Part shown: positions 8,713 to 17,472 of the stretch, piece after piece
Position numbering within the stretch: position 1 is the stretch's first letter
How the letters are laid out: every line of letters begins with the position of its first letter
Origin: Phycisphaerae bacterium
GTDB taxonomy: Bacteria > Planctomycetota > Phycisphaerae > Sedimentisphaerales > Anaerohalosphaeraceae
Assembly (NCBI GenBank): GCA_016782835.1
Contig: JADHXS010000009.1
Coordinates: forward strand, 1 to 34,187
DNA length: 34,187 nt
Direction: 5' to 3'
The notes under the pieces: generated by a model
Databases searched by the model: none
What the model saw: only the letters and a program-made list of their open reading frames with translations
What the model was told of the DNA's origin: nothing
Program-made: the position numbers and the translations under genes

Positions 8713-9510
8713 TTACGGTGGAAGGTCTGTGTCTGGCGATTTATACCGCCAAGGGATATTGTCGCGGTTTTTGTACACGGATTCATCTTTGGGAAGCGAG
8801 TGTAGGCCCCCAACACCCCAGCCGATGCTGATTTTCATTTGCGACAAGGGCTGATTGGCCCACATCGAGGCTTCGCAGAGGAATTGGATATAGCCGATGA
8901 AGGGGATGTGCTTTTTGAAGAAATCTGGTTCTTTCGTCAACATCCATTTAACCATTGCTTCTTCATCTGATTGCCACGGGACATCCATTTTCAAGTATTG
9001 AGAAAAATAGTCGTTGTATTTCTGTCGTTCTTTATGAGGGACTTGGAGCTGGATATAGAATTGATGTATGCCTGCTTTTTTTCTTGCTTGCCAGTCCGGA
9101 TGTTTGTCCTGCAGGGCATGCCATGAAGACCAGTTTTTTAAGTCCGGTGAGTAACGGACATAAACCGAATAAAATGACGGATGTAACGTGCCCCCACTGA
9201 ATTTAGTTTCTTCTCCAAGGGGTGTTAATTCAACACCCAAAGTGGCGCCATAAGTCGGCCGCCACGAAAGACCGATGGCATAAGGTTTTGTCAGTAATCC
9301 AAAATCAACGGACGTGGCATTGCTCGGATTCGGAAAAACAAGACCTTCATCAGTCTGTTGGACTTTTTTCTGTGGCGTCCAGGTAACGGTATGTTCTCGA
9401 ATGGCGTTCGGGTCCGTAAAATCAACCGTGAATTCATCACTGATGATAATGACCCCTTGTGCAGAAAAGATTATTACCAGCACAAAGACAAATAGCATGC
9501 GACTTTTCAT
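8713..9510 (-). CDS. Secreted hypothetical protein
   Basis: N-terminal signal-peptide-like MKSRMLFVFVLVIIFSAQG; 265 codons; family not recognised. Confidence 0.6.
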   Translation of the reverse strand: MKSRMLFVFVLVIIFSAQGVIIISDEFTVDFTDPNAIREHTVTWTPQKKVQQTDEGLVFPNPSNATSVDFGLLTKPYAIGLSWRPTYGATLGVELTPLGEETKFSGGTLHPSFYSVYVRYSPDLKNWSSWHALQDKHPDWQARKKAGIHQFYIQLQVPHKERQKYNDYFSQYLKMDVPWQSDEEAMVKWMLTKEPDFFKKHIPFIGYIQFLCEASMWANQPLSQMKISIGWGVGGLHSLPKDESVYKNRDNIPWRYKSPDTDLPP

Positions 9511-9592
9511 AACAGGCTTCCTTCAGAAAAAGTAGTCTGTGGTTATCGTATCAGGGAGCCAACGATATAAACAAGTAAAAAGTTTGTAACAT

Positions 9593-9805
9593 TTACGGGG
9601 CCTGTACGGAGTCAGAGGACGCCGGACTATCTTGCTGTTCGAGCTTTTTTTGGATGGCTTCGACGGTGCTGCGGATTTTGACCAGGTAGATAGCCACAAA
9701 GACCGCGAAGGCTATCGGCAAAATATAGGCGAAACATCCGACAAACACAATAACGAGCCATTCCATTGCACCGGGGATTGTAGTACACATAATTATTCCT
9801 TTCAT
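9593..9805 (-). CDS. Small single-TM membrane protein
   Basis: WLVIVFVGCFAYILPIAFAVFVAIYLVKIRSTVEAIQKKLEQQ; AGGAATAA upstream of the internal ATG (MCTT...). Confidence 0.5.
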   Translation of the reverse strand: MKGIIMCTTIPGAMEWLVIVFVGCFAYILPIAFAVFVAIYLVKIRSTVEAIQKKLEQQDSPASSDSVQAP

Positions 9806-9809
9806 TCTT

Positions 9810-9893
9810 TCGCCCCTTCGGGGCTTGTTTTTATTTTTCCTGATACCGGAGGCTGACGCCTCCGGCTACTATCTTTCATCCCTTCGGGATTAT
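9810..9893 (-). repeat. Dispersed palindromic repeat element, copy 2 (inverted, variant)
   Basis: Minus strand ATAATCCCGAAGGGATGAAAGATAGTAGCCGGAGGCGTCAGCCTCCGG...AGCCCCGAAGGGGCGAAAG. Same module order as copies 1 and 3. Confidence 0.8.
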
Positions 9894-10681
9894 AGACGCT
9901 CCAAGCCGAAAAATGTTTCACTTGTTTTTGTGATTTTTTGGGCGAAGTCTTCTAAGGAGATTCCATGAACATCGGCCAGGCATTGGGCGGTGTGGACGAG
10001 CAGGGCCGGTTCGTTGGGACGGATGTTGCGTACCGGATGCGGCGAGATATAGGGACAGTCGGTTTCGAGCATCAGCCGTTCCAGGGGAATCATTTTGGCG
10101 ACTTCGCGGAGGTATTCACTGCGGTTAAACGTCACCGTTCCAGTGAAGGAAATGTAAAAGTCATTCTCCAATACACGGGCGGTTTGCTCAGCGTCGCCGC
10201 CGTAGCAGTGAATGACCACATTCTTGAGTTTGCCCGCATAGTCGTCAAGAATAGCCATTGTTTCATCGAATGCTTCGCGGGTATGGATAATCACCGGCTT
10301 TTGCAGGTCGGCGGCGATGTCCAGATGCGCCCGAAAGATGCGTTGTTGATTGGCTTTCGTCGAGTACATGTAGTGGTAGTCCAGGCCGCACTCTCCGATG
10401 GCAACCATTTTGGCGTGATGAAGCTGCCTGGCCAACAATTCCATATCCGCATCGGTAACATCGTCAGCATCGTGCGGATGATAGCCCAAAGCGCCAACCA
10501 TATTTTCCTGCTCGCTGACAAGATGCAGCACTTTTTCATTGTCCGCTGGATTGGTCCCCACCGTAACCCATCGCGTTACGCCCGCTTCGATGCTGCGGGT
10601 TAATACTTCGTCGAGTTGGCTCGCCAATTCGTCAAAGGTTAAATGGGCATGAGTATCAATTAAATTCATATCAAACATCAA
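9890..10681 (-). CDS. tatD: TatD family hydrolase (metal-dependent DNase)
   Basis: LIDTHAHLTFDE, GYHPHDADD, AIGECGLDYHYM, PVIIHTREAFDE, LMLETDCPYISPHPVR. Confidence 0.92.
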   Translation of the reverse strand: MMFDMNLIDTHAHLTFDELASQLDEVLTRSIEAGVTRWVTVGTNPADNEKVLHLVSEQENMVGALGYHPHDADDVTDADMELLARQLHHAKMVAIGECGLDYHYMYSTKANQQRIFRAHLDIAADLQKPVIIHTREAFDETMAILDDYAGKLKNVVIHCYGGDAEQTARVLENDFYISFTGTVTFNRSEYLREVAKMIPLERLMLETDCPYISPHPVRNIRPNEPALLVHTAQCLADVHGISLEDFAQKITKTSETFFGLERL

Positions 10682-10739
10682 ATATCAAAATTAAGGATTC
10701 AATCTGCGATTGAAGCTATTTTATTTTTTCGCTTTTATT

Positions 10740-11873
10740 TTACAGGACAAAGTCCTGTGCGACGGCATCAGCAAATGACAAGCCGACATCGGACAGGCAG
10801 ATGTGCGACTCGGAACACTGCAAAAAACCGACTTGCCAATTTTTTTCAATCGCATCGGGAAACAATGCTTCCACATCAAAACCGGTTTGATGCCTATATT
10901 CCGCAATGTCGATGCCTTCGGGCAGTCTAAGATTCAACACGGCCGTTTCTGAGGCAATCTGTTCGGGGGTGGGTGTCTGGACTTCAATATGCGCGAATTG
11001 GCCGTTTTCAATCGCTTCGATATAAACATCGATATCGTGAACATTCATGGTTCGCCGGTTACGGTACCAGCTTGCCGCAGCGGGACCGATTCCAACAACG
11101 GGGCGGTTTTTCCAGTAGTGCATATTATGGCAACATTCAAAGCCGGGGCGGCCAAAATTGGAAATTTCATAATGCCTAAACCCATCGGATGGAAGCTGGA
11201 TACGGGCCAGTTCATACATGGTGCGTTCAACGACTTCGTCGATCATCGTCAGGTCCCCCTGTTGGGCCGCTCGTTCGAAAGGCGTATCCCTTTCGAGCGT
11301 CAGGCTGTAGGCGGAAATGTGCTGAACGCCAAGCTGCATCGCTTTGTCCAGCGTGTTTTGCCAGACAATCAGCTTTGAACGAGGCAATCCGAAAATCAAA
11401 TCCAATCCGATATTCTCAATCCCCGCACTTTGAGCGGCCTTTACCGCCTCGGTGATTTGTCCGGGACCATGAAGACGCCCAAGGATTTTTAATTCGTCCG
11501 CATCGAAAGATTGTGCCCCGATGGAAAGGCGGTTGACCCCGGCAGCCAAAAGCTGTTCGAAAAGCGACCGGTTCACCTGGGCGGGATTGCATTCAACGGT
11601 AAACTCCTCGACATCACCAAAACGATTTTTTAAAAAAACAATCAGCCCGATCAATATCTCCGGCGGCAAACAGGTGGGTGAGCCGCCGCCGATATAAATC
11701 GTCTCGACCGGCTCGGTGATTTCATACAGGTCGATCTCTTCCAGCAATGCACCCACAAGTCTGTTCGGCGATTGACCGGCCATCGGCACGGAATAAAAGG
11801 CACAATATGGGCATTTCCGCTGACAGAACGGAATGTGAACATAAAGGCCGATACCGGTTAATAGATGTATCAT
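10740..11873 (-). CDS. hemW: Radical SAM heme chaperone HemW-like protein
   Basis: GLYVHIPFCQRKCPYCAFYS (CxxxCxxC), ETIYIGGGSPTCLP, FTVECNP, RLSIGAQSF, GLDLIFGLP, HISAYSLTLERDTPF, HYEISNFGRPGFECCHNMHYW. Confidence 0.93.
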   Translation of the reverse strand: MIHLLTGIGLYVHIPFCQRKCPYCAFYSVPMAGQSPNRLVGALLEEIDLYEITEPVETIYIGGGSPTCLPPEILIGLIVFLKNRFGDVEEFTVECNPAQVNRSLFEQLLAAGVNRLSIGAQSFDADELKILGRLHGPGQITEAVKAAQSAGIENIGLDLIFGLPRSKLIVWQNTLDKAMQLGVQHISAYSLTLERDTPFERAAQQGDLTMIDEVVERTMYELARIQLPSDGFRHYEISNFGRPGFECCHNMHYWKNRPVVGIGPAAASWYRNRRTMNVHDIDVYIEAIENGQFAHIEVQTPTPEQIASETAVLNLRLPEGIDIAEYRHQTGFDVEALFPDAIEKNWQVGFLQCSESHICLSDVGLSFADAVAQDFVL

Positions 11874-11874
11874 T

Positions 11875-12792
11875 TTACTGGTTGGATACGGGCTGTTGGG
11901 AAATTCCGTCTGAGGTTAATTTTCGATGCAACAGTTTTGCGAGAATAATTTTTCGATAAAACCATCGGACAACCCCGCTCATGGCAAATCCGCCGAAGCT
12001 GATGACCAGGGCCAACTGAAGGCGGCAGACGTAAATCATGCCGAAAACAAAACCGGCTCCGTATAGATAGGTAATCGGTTTTTTGCCTCGAAAAATCTGA
12101 TTAAACAGATGCGGATAACGAATTCGGCTAACCATCAGCAACGCACAGCCCAGTGTGACAAAGGGCAGCGAGTATAAAACACTCCACTGGAGTATCCTGA
12201 AAAATGCCGTATCGGCCGCCACATCGGTCAGTACATGCTGATGAAACATCACCAAACTGGCCACAACGCCGGCCGCGGCAGGCGACGGCAACCCGATAAA
12301 ACTCATGTGCGCACTTTCATCTTCTTCATTCTCAACATTGAAGCGGGCCAGGCGGATTAGCGTACAACTCAGATAGGCAATCGCAACGGCCCAGACAAAA
12401 CGTTCGAATAAATCCCCCAGGAAAAGTTCGGCGTCTCCTACAATGGCACGGTGATGGTTCAGCATCAGATTAAGCATCAAAAATGCCGGGGCGGCTCCAA
12501 AGCTCAATGCATCGCACAGCGAATCCAACTGTCCACCGAAACTGGAGGTGGCCTTGCTTATCCGCGCCACCCGACCATCCAGAGCATCGGCGATCATGGC
12601 ATAGAAAATCACATAACCAGCCATTCCGTAATACTGGGGGCCTTTGGCAATCAGCCCGATCGCGGCAAATCCGAAAATGCCGTTAGCCAGTGTAATCATC
12701 GACGGCAGCAGCGCAATTGTCCGCAGGCGGGTCCGCCTGACACGGCCTAATAAACGGCGTGAACGAGTTTTATCCGGGTTGAGGTTAAGCAT
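11875..12792 (-). CDS. pssA: CDP-diacylglycerol--serine O-phosphatidyltransferase
   Basis: CDP-alcohol phosphatidyltransferase motif DALDGRVARISKATSSFGGQLDSLCDALSFGAAPAFL; multiple TM segments; adjacent to psd. Confidence 0.93.
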   Translation of the reverse strand: MLNLNPDKTRSRRLLGRVRRTRLRTIALLPSMITLANGIFGFAAIGLIAKGPQYYGMAGYVIFYAMIADALDGRVARISKATSSFGGQLDSLCDALSFGAAPAFLMLNLMLNHHRAIVGDAELFLGDLFERFVWAVAIAYLSCTLIRLARFNVENEEDESAHMSFIGLPSPAAAGVVASLVMFHQHVLTDVAADTAFFRILQWSVLYSLPFVTLGCALLMVSRIRYPHLFNQIFRGKKPITYLYGAGFVFGMIYVCRLQLALVISFGGFAMSGVVRWFYRKIILAKLLHRKLTSDGISQQPVSNQ

Positions 12793-13499
12793 TATTCGTA
12801 TTTCGCCAAGATGGTTAGTCCTGCTTTAACAGCATCGCCTTTTTGGACACAGCATTTAACGTTTTCACGAACAGGAACATACAACTCGGTACAGGAGCCG
12901 AATTTTATCATCCCGAACCGCTGACCTGCTGAAAATTCTTCGCCGGTTTTTGCCTCGCAGACAATCCGTCGGGCAATGGCACCGGAAATCTGACGCACCA
13001 GCAGACGGTCTTTCGGGGCATCCAGACGAAACATTTCAACTTCGTTGGCCTCATTGACCTTGCTGCACTGTGGATTACGGGCATCGAGAAATTGACCGGG
13101 TTTATAGGTAATCTGCCCAATCTTCACCGGACATGGTACACGATTGATATGGACATTAAAAATGTTGAGAAAAATCTCGACTCGCCAAACCGCCCCTTCA
13201 ACGCCTTCGCAATTGTCCAGTTTTTCAACGGCGGCAATCGTCCCATCGGCCGGGGCGAGTAAAAGATTCGCGTCCTGAACAATTTGTCGATCGGGGTCTC
13301 TGAAAAAGGAAAACACCCAAACCAACATGATGAACAAAATCAGTTCGGGCAGCCAGACCAAGAGCGTGCTAAAGGGACAGGCACACACCGGCTGTAAAAA
13401 CCGGTGGGCGATAAAATAATAAACCACCATTATCGCCAATAAACCTGCCGGAAACAATGCCACTTGCGGCCATCCATATTTCGTCAATGGTATTCTCAT
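12792..13499 (-). CDS. psd: Phosphatidylserine decarboxylase family protein
   Basis: FRDPDRQIVQDANLLLAPADGTI, FLNIFNVHINRVPCPVKIGQ, CEAKTGEEFSAGQRFGMIKFGSCTELYVP (GS cleavage site in FGS). The start is probably internal MRIPL. The stop overlaps the pssA start by 1 nt. Confidence 0.9.
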   Translation of the reverse strand: MRIPLTKYGWPQVALFPAGLLAIMVVYYFIAHRFLQPVCACPFSTLLVWLPELILFIMLVWVFSFFRDPDRQIVQDANLLLAPADGTIAAVEKLDNCEGVEGAVWRVEIFLNIFNVHINRVPCPVKIGQITYKPGQFLDARNPQCSKVNEANEVEMFRLDAPKDRLLVRQISGAIARRIVCEAKTGEEFSAGQRFGMIKFGSCTELYVPVRENVKCCVQKGDAVKAGLTILAKYE

Positions 13500-13712
13500 C
13501 GTCCATAGTATACGGCATGGGCCCATAAAAAGCAAGGATCAAGATTCCGGCACATATTTGAGGTTTTTTCTATAATTAATTGAAATCAACTTGTGTTATT
13601 CATTTCGAGGGTCGTTTTGCCGATTTTGTGCTATGCATTTTGGCTGGCTGACGGTATGCTGGCAAACAGAAAATAAAGACGAAATTAATCATTTCAAACG
13701 AAAGGAGCCGCG

Positions 13713-14018
13713 ATGGGCTGGGGACGAACGTTTTTGCTGGGGGACATAGGCAATCGGCTGGATATTAAGGATTGCGAACAGGATATCCGTATCCTCAAAG
13801 AATCGCTGATGGAAATGTACCAGGAAGAGCATGAGGTGGATACCGAATTGCGAGCGGTTCAAATGGAAAATAATCAGTTCAAGCTGTATCTGGCAGCGAT
13901 TATACGCCTTCTCACGAGTAAGGGAGTTATTTCCAGAGACGATATTCAAAAGATGGTTGAGATCATTGACGCTGAGGACGGAGCCATGGACGGGAAGGCC
14001 CGTGGAGATGTATTATAA
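13713..14018 (+). CDS. Small hypothetical protein with a predicted coiled coil
   Basis: AAAGGAG RBS upstream; heptad-rich DIKDCEQDIRILKESLMEMYQEEHEVDTELRAVQMENNQFKLYLAAIIRLL. Confidence 0.6.
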   Translation: MGWGRTFLLGDIGNRLDIKDCEQDIRILKESLMEMYQEEHEVDTELRAVQMENNQFKLYLAAIIRLLTSKGVISRDDIQKMVEIIDAEDGAMDGKARGDVL

Positions 14019-14307
14019 TATCACCGCCTTTTTGAATTCGATTTCTACCAATTCTCGTCAGGTTAATATTTTCGGTGTGCATTTATTTTGAGAAAGCGCT
14101 GCCCTCCTTATAAATCACTTCCCTGCTATCAAACATCCGGCTTTTTAAAATGACGCCGGATGCAGCACCTCTGCCGCAATCTAAAAATAGCCCTTTTCAT
14201 CACATTTCGTCTCCTCTGCAATCACTTATATTATAAAGTTGCGCCACAAATGGGTCATATTGATAAAAAATTTAAAAAATCATCAATCCCCACGACCACT
14301 TTTACAT

Positions 14308-14337
14308 CTTACATATTGTAAATTTTAATATTGTAAG
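14308..14337. promoter_or_regulatory. AT-rich imperfect palindrome upstream of the C39/dockerin cluster (operator candidate)
   Basis: CTTACATATTGTAAATTTTAATATTGTAAG; outer arms CTTACA/TTGTAAG. Confidence 0.3.
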
Positions 14338-14402
14338 CTCGCCAAGGAGGGAGGGTTTTAACGAACATTCGGAATTTTCCATTTATGATTAGTGAGGCAG
14401 CC

Positions 14403-15671
14403 ATGAAATGGGTATTGTGTATATTTATTTGTCTGTTATCGGTTCCGCTGTTTGCTTCCGTACAGGTACGCATCTGTGATCCTAACACATTTGAAGCCAT
14501 CAATTTGACGGAAGTCATGGTCGGCAGCCGTATATCGCTCGTTGTAAATTCTGATGCAAACGATTTCTGGAGCGGAGGACTCTTTATTGAAGGACAGGAC
14601 CGTGCCATTGGGCGATTACAAGCCAAAGACAAGGATCCTAACTCACGCGACTGGTCCGGAAGCCATTTTGGGTCTTCGGGTGAAGGAGCTTATGTGATCG
14701 GATGGAAAGACTCCATGATGTGGGGATTTGACCTGTATCCTGACAACTTCGAGAGAGAAAGCGGCAACTGGTTTGTCATTGATTATTACGCACAGGATGA
14801 AGGGTCATGCAATGTCGGCTTTTATGACCACAGCTATTCCTGGACGATTCCGGATCCGAATGTATCGCTCACTTTTCTAAACACACCCACTCGTGATTTG
14901 CATTCCGACGGTTTTGTCAATTATGCTGATTTTGTGGTTTTTTCCTCTTATTGGCAGGCTGAAAACTGTGCCGATCCCAACAACAGTTGTTATCAGGCGG
15001 ATTTTAGTCGAAACGGCTCGGTTGGCCTGGAAGATGTTGTGATGTTCGCCGATTTCTGGCTGTATGGGAATCCCGGCTGGAAGCCGGCTGAAACATCCAC
15101 CACCACCACAACAACAGCATACGTGGCAGAACCCAATATCGTATATGACGTGACTTACGCAATTGTCGATGTGAATTCACTGTCTGAAATCACGCTGGAA
15201 GTGGGCCAGAGCGTTGTGCTTTATATCGTGAAATCCAGTACCTACGAAGATACTTATGTCTTTAATACCGAAGTTAATATCTCAGATCCAAATTTAGGCT
15301 CAATCGACAATTCCTTCTTCGGTACCGCTGAAATTCTGGCAACGCCGCGAAGTGACATGTTTGACTATATTGGCCCCGGCTCTAATCAAAGCGACGGCAT
15401 TGAGTTCTTTGCTGCCAGTCTCGGCGCAATTATGCTGGACGGTGACATGGCGAGCTTTGTCTACACGGCAACAGAACCGGGGGATGTGACGCTGAATTTG
15501 ATGAACTATTCCTCAGGAGCCAAATTGGAGCCGATTATAATCCACCAGTTTGAGTCTGTCGTGGAAAAGCTCCAGCAAATCTATGAGGAAAGTCCGACAC
15601 TTCAGGAAAAAATTCCGGAGCCTGAGTGGAATGAATTTATCGAGAGCGTAGAACAATCCGAATCAAATTAA
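14403..15671 (+). CDS. Secreted protein with an internal dockerin-like region flanked by two cohesin-like beta domains
   Basis: Signal peptide MKWVLCIFICLLSVPLFAS. Dockerin-like repeats DLHSDGFVNYADFVVFSSYW and ADFSRNGSVGLEDVVMFADFWLYG. T-rich linker STTTTTT. ASFVYTATEPGDVTLNLM resembles a cohesin-type C-terminus. Confidence 0.65.
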   Translation: MKWVLCIFICLLSVPLFASVQVRICDPNTFEAINLTEVMVGSRISLVVNSDANDFWSGGLFIEGQDRAIGRLQAKDKDPNSRDWSGSHFGSSGEGAYVIGWKDSMMWGFDLYPDNFERESGNWFVIDYYAQDEGSCNVGFYDHSYSWTIPDPNVSLTFLNTPTRDLHSDGFVNYADFVVFSSYWQAENCADPNNSCYQADFSRNGSVGLEDVVMFADFWLYGNPGWKPAETSTTTTTTAYVAEPNIVYDVTYAIVDVNSLSEITLEVGQSVVLYIVKSSTYEDTYVFNTEVNISDPNLGSIDNSFFGTAEILATPRSDMFDYIGPGSNQSDGIEFFAASLGAIMLDGDMASFVYTATEPGDVTLNLMNYSSGAKLEPIIIHQFESVVEKLQQIYEESPTLQEKIPEPEWNEFIESVEQSESN

Positions 15672-15723
15672 ATAACACAATTGAACTGAAGATTCAGGTT
15701 TAATGATGATATAGGAGATTTTT

Positions 15724-17409
15724 ATGAAACGCATAATCATGTATTCATTACTTGTCCTGTCGCTGATCAGCAGTTTACGGGCTGACCGATTGATGGACCC
15801 GAATGAAACAGAAACATTGGTTAGGCATCTGACCAATAACCCCCGGATGGGCTGGATCCCCCAAGGCATGATTCAGGCTCGGCACATGGAGTACTACGGA
15901 TACGACAATTCCCTGAAAGAAGCAACCGAAACGATTTATCGCGACAATTCCCGGTTCCGTCTGGAAATGCACCTGGAAGACGGATTATCCATCGACAGTC
16001 CATCGAATCAAAACATAGCACGGCAATTTCAGCAGGATTTTAAATTAAACCGCAATCGCATCTTTGTCTGGGATGGTCAAAAATATGTGCAGTACTATCA
16101 ATCTGCCGATTATGCCGTGGTGGTCACCGATTCTCAAAATGTGCCAACAGATACCTGCGGGCCCATAAGCGCAGGAATCATTCCCTGGGGACACGGAGAC
16201 TTTACGTTTTGGGTCATTATGTCTCAAGATCCGACGGCTTCCGTAATAAGCCAGAGCAATCACGACACAATCCTGTTCGAATATATCAGTGATACAATTT
16301 CGCCTGAGGCTCACATTTCTTTTGTGCTGGACCCCTCAAAAGACTATGCTGTTTTGTCTTACAGTATCGAAAATGACCAGGCATTGCTGCAGCAAACATA
16401 CGAGGAGTATATTCAGGCCGGTAACCAATGGGTCCCTTCAAAAGTCCTGATTGAACGATTCGATAAACGTTCCGGAACGCCGCAGTTATTGTCTTATGAA
16501 GACTGGCAATTTGAAACCATTGATTCGGCAATGCCTTCAGATGATGTATTCTCCGTCAACTTCAAAGACGGAACGATGGTTGAGCTAAAACCTGGAGGCA
16601 ATCTCAAGACTTTTTTGTATAATGCCTCGGATAGTGTTGATATTTCGGAAATTCTTGAGGATAAAATTTCGATGCTGCAAACACAGGACCCGGATTCTGT
16701 AAATTGTGCCACTGCGGCTATTCAACATATTATGAAACGATTTTCAAAAACCATTTCACCGTCCGAATTGGCAAGTCTTGTCTCCGGAGAGACTAAAACA
16801 ACCGCCCTGTCGGACATAAAAGAAACCTTCGAAGACGCAGGTCTGACCTGTATGGCCATTGAGACCGATCTTCAAACGCTGGAAAAAATACCGGACTGTA
16901 CAAAAATTCTGCATCTGGCATTAAGCAATCACTATGTGATTCTCGATCACATCGATCAGGATTCAATATGGGTGATTGACTTGACGAACCGAAAATTTTA
17001 TGCCAAAAGAAAGATTGACGAATTTCTGCAGGAATGGAACAACGGTGCCGCATTGCTTATCTCCAACGAACCGATCACTCCCCCTCTGGACGCCAGTTTC
17101 CGCTACCTTCAGGCGGAGGAGATCTCACAGATTCATGGAGGGGACTTCGGAACATACTCATGCACAGACATGATACAGGGCAATTACCATATTCTTTGTC
17201 CTCAGCCAACCGGAGGCTTCCTTTGTTATGGAGCTTATTATATTTTCTACGAACGATATGGTTGCATCGAAGATGAAAACGGCGGTACCTGTACGGGCCA
17301 AAAAATGCCCTGCTACGATTATTATCATTGCCTAAATGACCCTTTTAGGCCAGGAAACTGCATTCTCCCAAACCCACCGATTACCCGGTATATCAGGGCC
17401 TGTCAGTAG
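15724..17409 (+). CDS. Secreted protein: N-terminal beta-rich domain, C39-like peptidase domain, double-glycine-like site, Cys-rich C-terminal tail
   Basis: Signal peptide MKRIIMYSLLVLSLISSLRA. NCATAAIQHIMKRF (Cys328), NHYVILDHID (His403) and WVIDLTN (Asp419) in C39 order. LQAEEISQIHGG ends at residue 473, then an 88-aa tail with 9 Cys. Confidence 0.7.
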   Translation: MKRIIMYSLLVLSLISSLRADRLMDPNETETLVRHLTNNPRMGWIPQGMIQARHMEYYGYDNSLKEATETIYRDNSRFRLEMHLEDGLSIDSPSNQNIARQFQQDFKLNRNRIFVWDGQKYVQYYQSADYAVVVTDSQNVPTDTCGPISAGIIPWGHGDFTFWVIMSQDPTASVISQSNHDTILFEYISDTISPEAHISFVLDPSKDYAVLSYSIENDQALLQQTYEEYIQAGNQWVPSKVLIERFDKRSGTPQLLSYEDWQFETIDSAMPSDDVFSVNFKDGTMVELKPGGNLKTFLYNASDSVDISEILEDKISMLQTQDPDSVNCATAAIQHIMKRFSKTISPSELASLVSGETKTTALSDIKETFEDAGLTCMAIETDLQTLEKIPDCTKILHLALSNHYVILDHIDQDSIWVIDLTNRKFYAKRKIDEFLQEWNNGAALLISNEPITPPLDASFRYLQAEEISQIHGGDFGTYSCTDMIQGNYHILCPQPTGGFLCYGAYYIFYERYGCIEDENGGTCTGQKMPCYDYYHCLNDPFRPGNCILPNPPITRYIRACQ

Positions 17410-17472
17410 GCGACATTGGGAGTCCGATTATTTACTTGAATCGAAAGCTTCAAGTTGTTATAATTTCTCTTT

